From Muricea muricata (Eukaryota; Cnidaria; Anthozoa; Malacalcyonacea; Plexauridae): 64,000 nucleotides of DNA. Position 1 is the first letter of the stretch, and the number at the start of each line of letters is the position of its first letter. This document shows, piece after piece, positions 9,921-24,076 of this stretch. The notes beneath the pieces were generated by a model that was given only the letters and a program-made list of their open reading frames with translations, searched no databases and was not told the DNA's origin. The position numbers were made by a program, and so were the translations under genes. Location of the stretch: positions 10,678,713-10,742,712 of the forward strand of contig OY979723.1 in NCBI GenBank assembly GCA_963855995.1. The letters are read 5' to 3'.

Positions 9921-10815
9921 GTAAGTGGATTTTTTCATACATTCATGTTGTGTACGCTTTAGGTGTTGAATTCATTTTCCCCATGTACTTGTGCAGTTGA
10001 GTATGCATTGTGTAATGCCTAGCACCTGTTGCATGTTGTATTATAGACGATTTTTTTACATTTGTACCCCGTTTACATGCGAAAGTTTTGCTACCAACTT
10101 AGGTGTGGTTTTTCTGCGAAACGTTGCGAGCTAATGAAAGCGATAGAAACGTTTTGTGTATGTTTAATTCTTTCGTCTGAACTTGTATAGCTCGTTCGCG
10201 TTTCGTCGCATTGACCAGAAATGAAAACACGTAAACACTTATTTGTAGCATGAATGCGAACCGAGTGTTCTCGTGAAAGCAGGTCTGCCCCTCGGTAAGG
10301 CGTCTTTTGAAAGGTCTGTGCATGCTTGAGAGTTATACACATCGCCAAAGAAAGAAGGCTGTAAAAGGCGGTTTGGGGAAATTGCCTAAAAAGTCGAAAG
10401 TCTTTTTTCGCCAGAACTTATGAGTGTTGAATGGTTTTAAAGCTATGGGGAACTGAACTTGGGAAGTTTAGTTGAGCACCGTGAGATAAAGCAAAGTAAA
10501 ACAAAGTCAAAAACAAAGTATTTATCTTGCTATATAAATGTTACACAGCATATTAATATATATAATCTAGTATATATACATGTATTGTATATAGCATTAT
10601 GCCTGTGAATGTAGATCCCTGAGTTCTGCTAAAGGTCTAAATAGTGTACTGCGTCTTTCAGAAAGCTAGTATATTTGTAGAGTTGTTTATACGAGTCTGA
10701 CAGGTACGCGTTTACTGGCGCGCTTTTGTCTGTAATCGAGCCGACTCTCGTACCCAGTCCTTCTAAAATGTGGACACCTGGTCATTGAAAAATAATGCTA
10801 CTACAAAATGACTCA

Positions 10816-10890
<75 letters not shown>

Positions 10891-13800
10891 GGTGATAAAA
10901 AAGTAATAAATAACTGTCCCTGTAATATGTTTTCCGACTCCAAGTAGCACTCTAAAGCCAGCTGTTCATTTTAATGCGTTATTATTGCAAACATGACTGT
11001 CCATTAGCGCAGTGTTTGTCCAAATGCCATCCCATAATACTGCATTTTAAAATGTAAAAAAATTAAACCGGCTTAACCGTTTGCAATTTCCGAAATTTAA
11101 CCCAAAACGTGTGCTTTGTTTTATTAACTTCAAAGTAATATCACTAATATACGCTCTGGGGGCTTGGATCAATAACATGTTATTAGTTAATCAAGATATA
11201 TTACGAAGAAAATATTGATTAAAATGTGTTTTGACAAAAGCATTTTGAATATTATTGAAGGTCAGCTTACGGCATTGTGAAATCAAGCTGTTATAGTTTT
11301 CTTCAGCTAAATATTTTTTGCATATCAAAATGGTGTTAATAGAGTCGATTTTGTTAAGTTAGGAAATTGCGCTTTAGAAATTAGTGTGAACGGCTGTTCA
11401 TGATAATTATTTCGTATTTAAGAATTAAGGTTAGAAGCAAGAGCCTAGTGTCTGCACTTGGCGTAATTTCTGTTTTGTTTAAAACGCGTACAACCGTTTA
11501 GTTTAATGTGTAATTTGGTATTTTGATTGTGTCTTTGTGAAAATGATGCATGTATATAGCGCAACGACATATGGCAATCTTAGCGGTCAAATTTTGTCTC
11601 TAACTGAAAAAGCGCGATGTTAAGAATCCTGGAATCATGTTTTCAGCGCTTAGGGCTTCGGGTTGAGTCTAATGATCTGCTCGAATCGCAGAGATCAAAG
11701 TATATCGCTAACTCGAAAAGTGCGATCGGTAATAGGAATCATGTTTTCAGCGCTGGTAGCGTGTATCCACATCAGGCAAGCTAAAAAATATTCTTGTTAT
11801 CTCATTGCTCTGCCAACATTTGCTCGAGTACGTAATATTTCGGGACTGGGGTGTAGCTTTTTCTGGATAAGAATCATGACTGCATTTAAGATTACGTTGA
11901 TGCCTGGTGTGGATTAGAATCAGTGTTCCATATCACAAATGTAATTTACATACACTGTGAAGTTTGAATCCGGATTAAGTCGTTGTATAAATGTTTTAAG
12001 CTGACTAGGGGTGTGTCTAAGCTTTCTGGAAGAGATATTGAATTTTGTGTTTTTCAGCGGGGTTCTCATTAGTGTAACTGTGACTAAAAAAACAACATTT
12101 ATCGTTAAGAAAGAGCATTTAATACAAAGAGGCGAATATCTCGTATATGAAGATTGCAAAGACGTCATCCAAGTCATCTTGAAACGATGTTGACATTTTA
12201 AATTTTTAATACAGTTCCAATATCGGTCGTTGTTTGTGCATGTATCAATGATATACCCAAACATGTCGATATAATTCATTTAGTGGACGTAGAAGTCTGT
12301 CCAAATTAATGGACGTCTTCATTTAATATACACAGCTTGAGGTGTACGACCTGCAGTCGAATAAAGAAAGTGTTCTGAATGGAAATTTTGGTTCTTAAAT
12401 CTTAAAATTATATTTAAGTAAAGAGAACAGGAGGAATGGCTTTGCGTTTATTTTTTGTATAGCTAAGATATATATAATCCTTATATCGGTTTACTTGGTA
12501 TAGTTAGTGGCAGAGATTCGTGCATAACGGTATTCCATGCGAGCATAAGCGGAGAGTTTTTATATTAACCAAGAAAATGATAACAAAATGAATGTAGAAA
12601 TGGTATAGTTACTTCTTGTTACTTTATACAGACGGCGAAAACAGTTAGAAATTCTTAAGCCTCATGCGAAATTCGGCTCGAGAGGCCTTGAGGAAAGCAT
12701 GTATCGTGTTTGATATTCATCGCCTCGTGAGGCATTATATATGTGCAGCTATAGCAAAAATAAGCCAATGAAATCACGTCTAGTTTTAGTGCAAATCGTT
12801 CAATATGGCGACGGTCACTTCTGATCGGTAAAATGCAAACCGTGTAGGAAAAAAAAGAAAGAGCTTCATTTTAGGTTTAACTTTCCCCAAAATTGAATTT
12901 TGTACATGCAGATGGAGTTTATGCAAGTACATTTTATTTTGCTAGTTTTGGCATTGCCGCATTTTTTTGAAGCATACTTGTATGTATATGCTTTAATCTT
13001 TATTTCATTGTCGCATCTAAACCAAAGCAGCCGATATTTATACCGGAAGGCTATAGGCAACACTGCCTACTTCTTGTTTCATCAATTCTTTTAACTGTAT
13101 TTCAAACAAAAGTGACCTTATTGCTTATTTTGTCACATTTGTATTTTTTCTGACACGCACTGCATGTAGTAACGGACTGCGCGCCCTAACTCTTCCCGTA
13201 AGAAACACATGCACCTAAATCCAGGAAGAAAGGGTCTAGACTTTGAACGAGGTTTCCACGTGCAGTGATACATTTTCGATATTCGGTTTGTTTCAACTTC
13301 AACAATGTCCATCCTGGGTGGAAGGAAGTGATAGTCGCCGTAGATTTGTCTGCCGGGTTGTTTTTCTGGCACCTCTAAGCTCCAATGAGAATTTTAAACA
13401 ATGCTGCAGACTTCCTACTCAGACATTATTCAAGATCAAGTCCTTTTCTATATCTCTATATCTTTAAATCTATACCCATAGAAAAATATTGGCAGGATTT
13501 CTTTTCTTCAGGACGTACAAAGTCAGAAACGCTACACACTTATGGTATAAGTTGTGGATTTTGGCTTAATAAACAAGTTGCGTCAAGTCGGTGAACATAA
13601 GATTCAAGTTGTTGCAACATTTTGCATCAAACTTTGGATCAAGCGTTGTTGACAACTTGCAGTAGGCTTGTCATCTAGCCAGAGCAAGCGATGTGAACGC
13701 ATCCCATATTTATACATGCATGATATCGACTTGATGATTGCAGGCTTTAGCTGGGTTTTTTTTATCATTTGGATTCCTTTCAATTCACGAGTCTTACTTT

Positions 13801-15771
13801 GTTGATGATAAATAAATGTTGTCTCTTTGTAAACAACGGAGAAGCGTGTTTGAACTTAGAAGTTTAAACTGAAGCATTTTCAATGCATTTTCAATGTTTG
13901 TAATATTTGGTAACATTTCAATTGCTTTATTCCTTTTGACTTGGGAAGTACATTAGCAATGTCTTATGTCGTATATTAGAGAAAATAGAGTATGCAAGAA
14001 ATTAAGGACATCAGTTATCGTAACACAAGGAAATACAGCATACGTAGTCAATGGTAGCTACCACATTCACAGCATGTGAGAATTTTAAAACATGCATTAA
14101 TTAAAGTTGCCAGTAGGTTAGGGCAAAACGTCGAAGGAGCGACAGCTGTATGTGGCTAAAGTACTTTTTAATAAATAAAGTTAGTTTATTGCAAGAGCCA
14201 TTGGCTGTGTTGTTAGTGTCTCACTTTTTGTTGATTCGCATATTTCAATGCATCATTAATCATTTTGGCTTTATGAGTATGATCAATATTCCAATAAAAA
14301 GAAAAAGACAGACGTGAAGAACCTAAGTTCTAGACCTGTTATATATATCGCGTAGATACCACTTAACATCGTGCATTTAAAAAAATTATTATGATATTAA
14401 TAAGATCGTTATCTTGATAGCTGAGATAAGCTGCGATATTTGGGTTGTTATATAGGCCCAATATATTATGTATTGTAGGTGTAGTTCAAAGGTCGTTTTT
14501 ATTGCAAATTTTGAGCCATCAATTATAGAGACAAGGCTGTATATATTTGGGTGATTAACGCGAGTCAGTTTGTGTATGCGCTGCATACAAACTGCTGGGA
14601 CTGACAAACAGAACTTTAGCTGAATGCTGGCAAGTTCAACGTTGATTCAGCCAAAGGCAAAAACGTATCTCATGTTCAACGTGCAAAGGTTAGTGGCTGT
14701 TATGTGGTTTTGTAATCTGTAGTCGTGGTCCATAGTTGTACAGATCACGGATGGGTCAAGGCCTGTTATAAGTGAAGTTACTAAAAGACAAAGCTGATTT
14801 AGTTAAAAACGATATTATTCAGAACGAAGCATGAAACTCAGAGACAGAGTAGCAAATAAATGTTTTTATAAATGTTTTTTAAATAAATGCCTTCATGCAC
14901 ACTTCATTCAGTTAATGCAGAGAAATGATTGTGGAGCATTTTCAAACTGCTTTACTCTTACAAGCTCAAGTTATATAAAATCATGTCCCATTTGTACATA
15001 AAGTAGAATTGAACGTTTCGCAGAGCGGGCATCAAAGCTCTTGGATGGATTATATTTGTATGCTGAGTTTTGCATGGATTTTAACGATCAGTATGTAATA
15101 CAAGATTGACATGCTATAAGGGTGGTGGTCGACTCGTAAATTTTATATACCTGACTTCAGGCATAGTCTCGTGGTGTGTATAAATCATAGTTGAGTTAAG
15201 CATGGTTGTTTTTTGAGTTTTTCAGTGTGAGGTACGTCCTTGAGCTGATGTGATCGAGGTTGCCAAAAGAAGTTAAGCGCTGTTATTATATAGAGATTAC
15301 CCATGTATATCACTGTGTCAGCTGAATATCCGCCATCCTAAAGGTGTTCTGATATTGTACAGAGCTCACTCCTCAAATAAGCAAGCTGTGGTTAATAGCA
15401 ATATAAAATGGCTTTGTGATTAGCATGTCATTGTTTGTAATTGTATCTTCAGCAAGCCTTTTTCTGTAGTTTAGAGTCTTTCGTTGTTACAACTAACTAC
15501 GTACAATTAGCCTTTTAGTTTTAGTATGGGTACGTGTCCTTGTTCAAATCAAAGGCAGCCAGTCATTAAATGTTTTGAATATGAATCTGAAGGGATCTCA
15601 ATGGGCTCTTGCTTTCGAGGGGCGCTTACTATTGAGCTGTTATTAGCAGCATCGGCCAAGTTTAAATCCATGCTAGAGTATATATGGTATACACACAGTG
15701 TAGGGACTTACATTGACATTACATTACATTACGTGAGAGTATGTAAGTTGAATCTTACTCATTCGGAGGTC
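9921..15771. other. Intergenic or long 5' intron, no coding exon seen
   Basis: Contains a TA/CA microsatellite and otherwise unique AT-rich sequence. Open frames such as 11,920-12,279 (-) lack domain-like composition. Confidence 0.45.
10818..10890. repeat. (TA)n microsatellite passing into (AC)n
   Basis: About 62 bp of pure TA dinucleotides followed by five AC units. Confidence 0.97.
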
Positions 15772-15779
15772 CGATTTAA

Positions 15780-15920
15780 GGTAATAATTCCGTGTTCTCA
15801 TATAAATCTTAATCCAAGCCCTAACCCAAACCCTAATCCTAACCAGCGTTTTATTTGTCATGTTTTAACTTTGCTGGATTGAAGATTAATTTCGCGTACT
15901 GAGAACACGGAATTATTACC
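15780..15920. mobile_element. MITE with telomere-like core, copy A (141 bp)
   Basis: Perfect 21-bp TIRs begin ggtaataattccgtgttctc. The perfect 8-bp target duplication is cgatttaa (15,772-15,779 and 15,921-15,928). The interior carries CCCTAA-type repeats (ccctaacccaaaccctaatc) followed by cgttttatttgtcatg. Copy B at 32,775 contains the same core in the opposite orientation. The 8-bp duplication suggests a hAT or related superfamily. Confidence 0.9.
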
Positions 15921-15928
15921 CGATTTAA

Positions 15929-17609
15929 AACCCAAGCCCCCAGATTTCTCTGAAGGCGTATCGTCCCAAAATCAGCGTGCATCTTTGTTTGGTCAAATCT
16001 TAAACAGGGCGTCCGTCGGCTGCGATTATAAGTTCAAACAATTTCGCTTACTCTGATGTCCCAATTAGCACCTCAAGAAGCATTCACTTTGCAAAACAAA
16101 TAAACAATTTATACAAGGAGGTGACGCAGTGTTAATGAGCCAAACCATGTCTTAAATTAGAACAAAGCTGAGAAGAGTCTTCGCGCGCGGCGCTGTCTTG
16201 TGTATACTGGGAATATACACACGCATATGGTTCGTGACAACACGGTAAACATGAGCGCATGTGAGCAAATAAGACTGCTTTGATCTTTTATTTAATCCAC
16301 CGAATCTGTCTTTACCATTTGCCGATGAATCACTGCTTACTGGTATTACGATTTTCGGGTCATCGACAAGGCACACTAGTGGTTCCTTATTCAAAATATA
16401 ATCTTTCATAGAATATATGAGTTGGCAAATGCATGATAAATTATAAGCTACTAAAATGTCATCCATTCGTGCATGAACAGACAGCAAGAGACAAATTATT
16501 CTTGGATCCATCCATTGTTTGTACTTGGTTATAGATCAATGGCAATTTCAAACTGACGTGATAGATAAAATGATAAATCCACAAAGCCGCATGAAACATT
16601 AATTGGTTATTGATCTATATATTGCGACTGAAATCAGCGGTTGTTTTGGGGCTTATCTTGCACGGCAGGTTGTTCCGGGTGCTCCTTGAATTTCCTGCAA
16701 TCCATGCTTGCTGATAGTTTGGCCTCTAGGAGGAACGCTAAGGAACCGATAAAGGCATGACGCTGCTTAGGAGCTGCTTGCGTCATCTCGCCTTGACTTG
16801 GCAAAAAATCACCACCATGTTTAGTGGATTAATAGCTGTCGCACTTCGGTATCTTTGTTATTCTTTACGTTCTTTTTTATTTTGTAAAAACTAAAAAATG
16901 AAGTCACAAACACCTTGTTTGCTTTAATGCAAGTAAGAATTAGGTAAAAGAATCGTAGACTCGAAAAGGATTGCTTTGTTTTAGCTTGTTAGAAGACGGA
17001 TTGTGGAAATATTTTATCGTGATGTCGCAGACAAGATGGCGGCGTGCAGAAAGTTGAGCCCGCGACAATGCGGTGTGACAAGGGTAACCAGTGTCTGTCT
17101 TTAGGCTTTAGGACATTTACGCTAACCTTTTTAGCGCGATCTATCTCTCTATCCGGAGCACGTTCTGAAAGGATATTGTATCACAAAATTTAAAAATGAA
17201 ACCCCGATACGAGTATAATTCCCACTCGAGATTATAAAGACACGTTTACCGCTTTGGAATTACCCAAATTCTGAGCTGGAGTGCCAGTAAGCTTTAATAA
17301 AAGGCGACAATTTTATTCTTCGGCTGAGGTGGCGGACAGGAAATTCGCCTGTATTTCCTCCAATCTGGCAACGCACGCGATAGATTCAAACACTGTGCCA
17401 AGCGACACCCCGTGCGTTGAATGAAATCACCGTCAATTTTTGCTCAATTGTATATTGTATACTTCCTTATTACCATTGAACTATAAAAAGTTCTGAGTAT
17501 TTTTAACATGGGGGTCTGGTGTGGGCGTGTTTATTCGACAATACATTTGAAAACTCAATTTGCCCTAACTTTACTTTGTCTATGAGGGTGAATCAATTGA
17601 TTTTGTGGC
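15929..17609. other. Intergenic, no gene seen
   Basis: The longest open frame (16,152-16,511, - strand, 119 aa) has no recognisable domain and an ordinary non-coding composition. One aagatggcggc YY1-like motif lies near 17,033-17,043. Confidence 0.4.
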
Positions 17610-17730
17610 ACCTTGGCTCGATGTTGTAGTGGTCAGAGCATTGTGCAGCGTAGGTTCGATTCCTGCATAGTGGACGAGTCTTTCTCAACTGTTACTGGCT
17701 TAAATTTCGACAGGTGTTTGATTCTCCCGT
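17610..17730 (+). repeat. tRNA-derived SINE remnant
   Basis: A-box-like tagtggtcagagcat followed by B-box ggttcgattcc (17,653-17,663). The acceptor stem does not pair, so it is not a functional tRNA. The 3' tail ggcttaaatttcga recurs near 23,028-23,044. Confidence 0.5.
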
Positions 17731-18414
17731 CTAGATAAAGGCAATATTGTTTATAACAGGTAATATTCTACCATTTTTCATACAGTCCTTTTACCTTGGA
17801 GTTAAGAACTATGTATTTCTACGGGAAAGATGCTTTCTATTCAAACACATGAATTTCGATTGCAATTTTCAAAAGTTTCAAAAGAACTAAGGTTGTTGAA
17901 CGAAGTTATCTTTGATCTAAAAAGCTTCGTCGGAATCTTTGATCTTCATTGTCGGCATCTTTGACTGAGTTGCCGGTCTATTTCTGGCTTCTCGTGATCC
18001 TCGAATAGACATCGAGTCAACCCAATGTGTTGTCAGATGTATGGAAGTATACGCGGATAGAATAAAGTTGGGGCAGTATAAAACTGGCAAAGCTCTTGAA
18101 CGAGCTAATAAGAACCCTCCTAAGGCTATTTGCTCTGTCCGTACTCTGTTGTGCTGCTGAATATCTGGCTTAACGAGGCTAATAACATCTTTTCTCTTTG
18201 ATATCTAAGTAGGACTTTTTGCTTAGCTACGATACCTGAAGTCTGTTAGCTCAGCTAAGTTTTTTTCGTGAGGTTGCAGTACGTTCGGGCTAAGATTTTT
18301 TGGTTCTTTTATTGGATAATTTCTGAAAGAAAAAGGTACTTTAATCTCGAGGTTAATCATACCGAAATGTTATGTCGTATGTATTTGTTACAAATATTGA
18401 AAAAGTTGAGAAAA

Positions 18415-18480
18415 ATTGATTAACTGCAGATCTTCCAGCAGGAATGGAACCTATGACCACCAAGCTACGGAGTTTTCTAA
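18415..18480 (-). repeat. tRNA-like SINE fragment
   Basis: On the - strand, tagcttggtggtcat precedes a B-box-like aggttccattcctgc. It is similar to the stretch at 22,918-22,985. No folded tRNA can be drawn. Confidence 0.4.
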
Positions 18481-21400
18481 GAAAAGAATTGGAAAGGATT
18501 TTACTATAAAACTGCAGATGGCTATATTGCGCCACATGACCTTATCTCAACCACGTGGGAGGCGTTTATATATGTTCTTTTTAGGTGGGCGTTTCGGTAT
18601 TCTGGTCTCTTTGCTCAACTAATATAAATAAATCTTAAAATCTTAAGCTATATACACTACATACAGTATACATGTGTAATCAATTCTTTTTTTTTCTGTA
18701 AAACCTCCTCATTTATCTCTCTCAAGTATCATCATCATTGATGCAAAATTGGGTTTCTCAATGACATATAAAGATGTGTTACTTAATTGACGTGCAAATA
18801 CTACTGACTTCTTTGCTCAATACTGCGTTGGACATTGTCGGATGTTAAAAGGCTTAAAGTCAAATCTGGTCGGAGATCAGTCAGCATTACCTTGCATAAT
18901 ATGTTTGAACAGACTGAACGACGCTGACTCCGCAGCATTCGGCAATGATACTAGAGAAAATAAATCTCTCTTAAATCTATATCTTGGATCGTATGCAAAT
19001 AAAGCTATAGACAGTCGAATGTACACCAGCGAGGTTATGTTCTTTCACCAGTTAGTAATTACTGACTTCTCTGTACGCTCGGAACGTCGAATTCTGTTTC
19101 ATTGTTTCAAGTAGCGAAAAAACCCTTTATCTTTACGTAAATCTGCTAAGGACTTTGAAAGGGCAGATTTCTCAGACACTCTGGTGTCCCTTTTTCTTTA
19201 GATTCTACACGAAGCTATGAATAATCCTAACTTGTAAGCGTATGAAAAAAATCTGATGACATGATCTGAGTCTGATCACGTCCTAAAGGAATCGCACTTT
19301 TTCTTAGAAATCAAATGGTTTTCTCAGTAGTATTTACATGTTCACAATGGATTTTTTTGAAAAGAATTTAAAGAAAGTTCAATGACAAAGCTGTCTTCAA
19401 ACTTGTAACTCATATTCCTGTTTACAAAGCTTGTGTGTCGTAACTCCATAAGTGTTGATGCTAGACAATGCCTTCCGCGCTAAAGTAACTAGAGGGAGCC
19501 ACAATGGCGCAACGAAACCGCTAACCGCATTATTCAGGATCCGAATGTGAAACACAATACTCCTTATACTCGTGTAATGGAGTGATTATATTCACACGAT
19601 AAGCTGAATGATTGGAGAGCGGCTTAGCTGCGTAAATACGTCACATACTTGGCCACGCTTTGTGTAGATTTCCGATCTGACTCTCCCTGATTCTATTCTT
19701 ATGTCGAAAATGTAAACACAGGCAGGAAGCGAGGTTTAGCACATGCTATTCCTAACACTCAAAACCCAACTGTTTGTGGCCTCGCTCTTTTATTTTGTGG
19801 AGGTAATTTTATAATTTTATTTAACCTAATGACTAATCGAACTGTTCTTTAAAGACTGCGTGTTTAATTTTATGTTTACTCTTCGGCAAAATATTGATTT
19901 AATTTTTCATGCTCATTAGTTAAATTTGCGTGCGTGAATTTACATGCGAAATAAGATTAGTTTCTGTGAGCGTGTTCTGAACGCGTTGCCGCTTGCTTGC
20001 GCGTTGTCACTGAAGCCGTCAGAAGGCACGGCAACTGTCGCACCGAGGTGTTATCTACAGTTTGTCTTTGTCTCAGATTGTTCCCCTACTGTTTCGAGGT
20101 AGTTTACCTTTTGTGGCTTCATGATTTCCCGGCGAGATGCGAAACATTTGCCGTATATGATGTTATTGTCGTTTGTTTAGGACCTCGGACGGAACCTAAC
20201 AATAAACTGATTTCGAAGAACTTTGGAGAACAACAAGTTGGGCGATTAGTACTCTTGATTTTGGCAATTTAGACCTTAGAAGAAGTTGATGATTTGTCGA
20301 GGTTGTGATTGAGCGTAAGTTTTGTTCACTGATATCATTTTCATAATTAGTTTAACTCTGACATTTAACCCCCAATCTATACATTACGCCTGACTCGTGG
20401 CATGCAAATATGCTGTATGTATACTTCTGTCTATTAGCACGAAGCAAAACCATTCTTGCATTGAAATAGCAGACAAAATCCACTCGGTCGGACATCAAAG
20501 GATTATCCAATGGCAGACGAGTCTATTTTTTGGCTTCCATTGGCATTAGATATACTTTGTTCTGTATTATAAATATATATTACCAGACAACAATTAATAC
20601 TCAGTCTAGCTATAAGTCGAAAGGTTGCAACATCACATATTTCTACGTCTGTCGCAAGTGGGATTATTTTATCACAACGCGTCCAGGTCAATGCCGAACA
20701 AATCTATCTGATCTTATGCTATACACGCTTTAACTTCATTGAAATGCATGCGAGTGATTTTATCAGTTAATTTATTACAAAATTATCTTACATTGTCAAG
20801 CTGAAACAACTTGAAATTGATCCATTGACAATTCATTGACAATTAAAGAATGGGCTAAAACGCGAACTTGACATTAGTGATACGGCTGGATACACTTTGC
20901 TTTGGAACCCTGTAACTTCTCTTTTAAAGTTTAAAAACATTTCAGCACTTTGTATTTACACAATTTTATATGGCAAGCTCGGGAGCGAGTGTTGTGCAAG
21001 TATTGACTCAGTTTCAAACTTTTGAAAAGGATAAAAAGCAAAAATACTTTCGAACCTTTTTTAACCAACGTCCAATGGTGATCAGTAAAAAATGACGCAT
21101 GCAATTCGGTGTTGGTTTTTAGCTTTGTTGTACCCAAAAGGAGTTTCGATTCAAAAGTCGATTGTTGCACAGACATTAGCCTGTTTTTGATTAAGAATAG
21201 GTGAGTAGATAGTCCTGAAATAGATTGGAAGTTACAGTTATATGCATGGTACAGTAATATTGCCTCTATGCCTTCAAGCCTAATTTATTTCAGATTCACG
21301 TCACATAAATAAAACTCGAGCAACATATTTAAGTCGTATTATTCGACTGGTAAATGTCACTCAATAAAATACCGTGCATGAGACCGTATATTTAAGACTT

Positions 21401-22914
21401 ACAATGAGTTATTTCGTTTACTTTGTTTTATCCACATGGGTATTTGGCTCTGAGTTGTGCGGCTTCTTTGAAATTTAGCGCCAAAGAAGGGAATAATTTA
21501 TTCGGTAATAACTATAATGCACTAAAACACAGCGTTTTCGTTTGTAATGAAGTTCACGATCCTAAAATTAAAAAATCTCCCGTCATTCTTAAAAAACAGT
21601 TTACTTTTGTTGGGATCAAGACCAGGACGTTATTTTAGGTTTCCTGGCCGAGTTGAGACAGAATATTTTTTGTAAATTTGTAGTGCTTGTTTATTGGGGG
21701 TGCGATTCCTTGATTAGCATATAATAAGCTTCCAACTCCAAGTCTTACGTTATTGTCGATTTCGGAAATTCCATCAACATATTTTAACCACGAAAGGAAA
21801 TTTGTATATCCTGGAAGCTGAGAGCTCATCGGATGTTTACAAAATAGCTTTACCTCAAATAAGGCAAAGTTCTTGCTGTGACTTTACACATTTCAAGTGT
21901 TGTGTTCTTTTCGCTGTTACACTAAAATTTATGAAATTACAAAATTTATAAATTCATCAAATCATGGCTGTGAAGGAGTCTTAATACGTCAAAACGCGTT
22001 GGTTTACACGAAACTTAAATATCTTAAACTCCATAAAACTTCTTCGTAAATGAACTGATGATTTACAATGGATATAAAATGGGTCGTTTATGAAGCCATT
22101 AAAAATACTAGCAGCTCCTGTTTTATCACTATAAACGCTCGCGAGCGTGGCTTAATTACAGTCTTTCATGCAAAACCTCTATCATGCCAATAGTTTTAAT
22201 CGTAGCAAATCTTTTTTCTCAGTAAATTTTTTTGTCATTCAAACGCATGATAAAACAATTCACTAGCAAAAGTTGGTAGCCCTGCCATCAAGTATATTCT
22301 CGGTATCTATGAATTATCTGTGTGAAAATATTTGTAAAGATAGGTTACATCGAGAGTCTAGGCTAGAGTATTCTCACAGACGTTGTATCCATCCCAGTTT
22401 CCGGCCGTCCCTTGTTATTACGGACTCACCGAAGTGTTTCATTTGTGTCTCTGTCGTGAACATGCTGTAACATGTCTTTATTTCAAACCCGAAAAATGTC
22501 TGGAACTTTAGCGGTATCTTTTTCAAATGAAACTCCGTGTGGGAAGAAAGAGTATTCATGTGCCTTCAATATTTGCCATACTGCAAGTAATGGTGCGGAA
22601 CTTTGAAAGGATAATTGTATTGTCTGATTCGTGCTCTAATATGGGCATGCAGCAGTGCCCTAATATAATATGCTTGAAAACTAAACTGTATGATTAGGCC
22701 ACTGCACTTGAATGTCCACCAATCCAGAGAGTTCACTGGCGAAATAATTTTCAAAAAAATTGTCAAAAAAGTTGTGTGAAGACTAAGTTTATGCTAAAAA
22801 AATTCACAGTAGAAATTTTCGGAAGAATTTTTTTAAGGGTTACATGTCTTGATCTCGAGATGAAATCATGGTCCTGACATGGCAAAATTTACATGTAAAA
22901 ACAGTTGAAAAAAG

Positions 22915-23045
22915 TCCATCAACTACAGATCCTCCGTGAGGAATTTCGCAAAGGCTACGACCACAGCATATATAGCTACGATTTCTGTCGGAGAACCTTT
23001 AGTTTAGGACCTTTTCTCTACTGTTTTTGGCTTAAATTTCGAAGC
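22915..23045 (-). repeat. SINE-like fragment
   Basis: Shares an order of words with 18,415-18,480 (aactacagatcctcc...gctacgaccac...agctacga) and a 3' segment with 17,690-17,711. It is probably a diverged member of the same tRNA-derived family. Confidence 0.35.
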
Positions 23046-23779
23046 GCCATTTGCAAAAGTGCTACTTGCAAAATCACACGACTAATACTTTCATGAGTCC
23101 GTTTCCTTGAAGATTTGAAAAAAATTGGACAAATTAAAACCTATACGACCTGCCTCCGCCAAATTCCTGCTGTGACTTCAGCAATTCTGACAGTGTACTA
23201 GACCACCGACAAGCCGAGAAAATCAAAACTAAATTCTCATGTAAATCAGGAAAACTTATCACACGGGGATCCACGGAAAAACTTGTGGTCAATCTTCTTT
23301 GTATTTTTTTTATTAATGAGTTTGTTAATGTACAATAAGAAGGTACAATCAAGCAATTTGTAAATTCATTGGAATCCTTTTAGCCTGACTCATTTCAATG
23401 GTCTAGCTAGGTGGCTTACCGCCAAATGGAGTACCAGGAATCCAATCGGAAGCTATTAGAGCGCGTTTTGCTTTGCCGCAAATTGCGAAATGAACATGAA
23501 TGGAACTGCACTTAAACATTAATCGGCATCAATTTGTTGTAAAATGCTATTGGTTTCATTGAGCTGTAGGGGCAGAGGAAATTGTACGCACAGATAAGGT
23601 TTGAATAGAAACATTGTGTCGGAAAAGAAAAAAGCCGCTTAATGTAGTAATGCTTGAAGCTCTCTCGTATTCAGACTTCCATATATGGAGAGCCTCGATC
23701 TGGTCAAGATTGAGAGCACTAGCACGTGCTATGAATAAAAAAATAATTTATAGTATCTTGGTGTGATATACTCAGGTGA

Positions 23780-23835
23780 AACTCGATTCACTGCGGCTGG
23801 GAATCAAGCCCACGACCTTTAAGGCCAGTTACCAC
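23780..23835 (-). repeat. tRNA-like SINE fragment
   Basis: On the - strand gtggtaactggcctt precedes the B-box-like gggcttgattcccagc. It is only a fragment; no Pol III terminator was recognised. Confidence 0.3.
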
Positions 23836-24076
23836 AAGCGTTTTTTGCTGCGATTTGCGGCACGATTTTCTCCTTTTGAAGGATGTGAAAAAGTCGATGA
23901 GCTCCAAATGTTCCAGGTTATGATATTTCATAATAACACGATAAGTAATCCACTCTTTCACTTCCTCCAAAAGGAGAGTTAAAATCGCCAATGCAATGCA
24001 ACCAAATGCTGTGTAATGATGTTTGCATGTGAGATTACATTAATGTCGAGGAAACTAGAAAAATCACTAACCGACC

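Larger units (their letters stand above)
17731..24074. other. Intergenic, no coding exon seen
   Basis: AT-rich, with scattered SINE fragments. The stretch 19,950-20,310 is locally richer in CpG and ends at a donor-like gtaagt near 20,314, so an unrecognised 5' exon is possible but unsupported. Confidence 0.4.

Noticed and set aside
9869-9990. Possible spliced-leader RNA gene (short exon, GTAAGT donor)
   Set aside because: The following gattttttc is only a poor Sm site, there is a TATA box rather than an snRNA PSE that I can recognise, and there is no tandem array. A 5' UTR exon is simpler.
11920-12279. 119-codon open frame on -
   Set aside because: AT-rich, with random amino-acid composition and no partner exons.
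15526-15882. 118-codon open frame on +
   Set aside because: It runs into the telomere-like MITE, which supplies the repeated NPNPNPNPN tail. The upstream part has no domain-like pattern.
16152-16511. 119-codon open frame on -
   Set aside because: No recognisable motif, no splice partners, and base composition like the surroundings.
17610-17690. Functional tRNA gene
   Set aside because: A- and B-box-like words are present, but the acceptor and anticodon stems do not pair. Treated as a SINE remnant.
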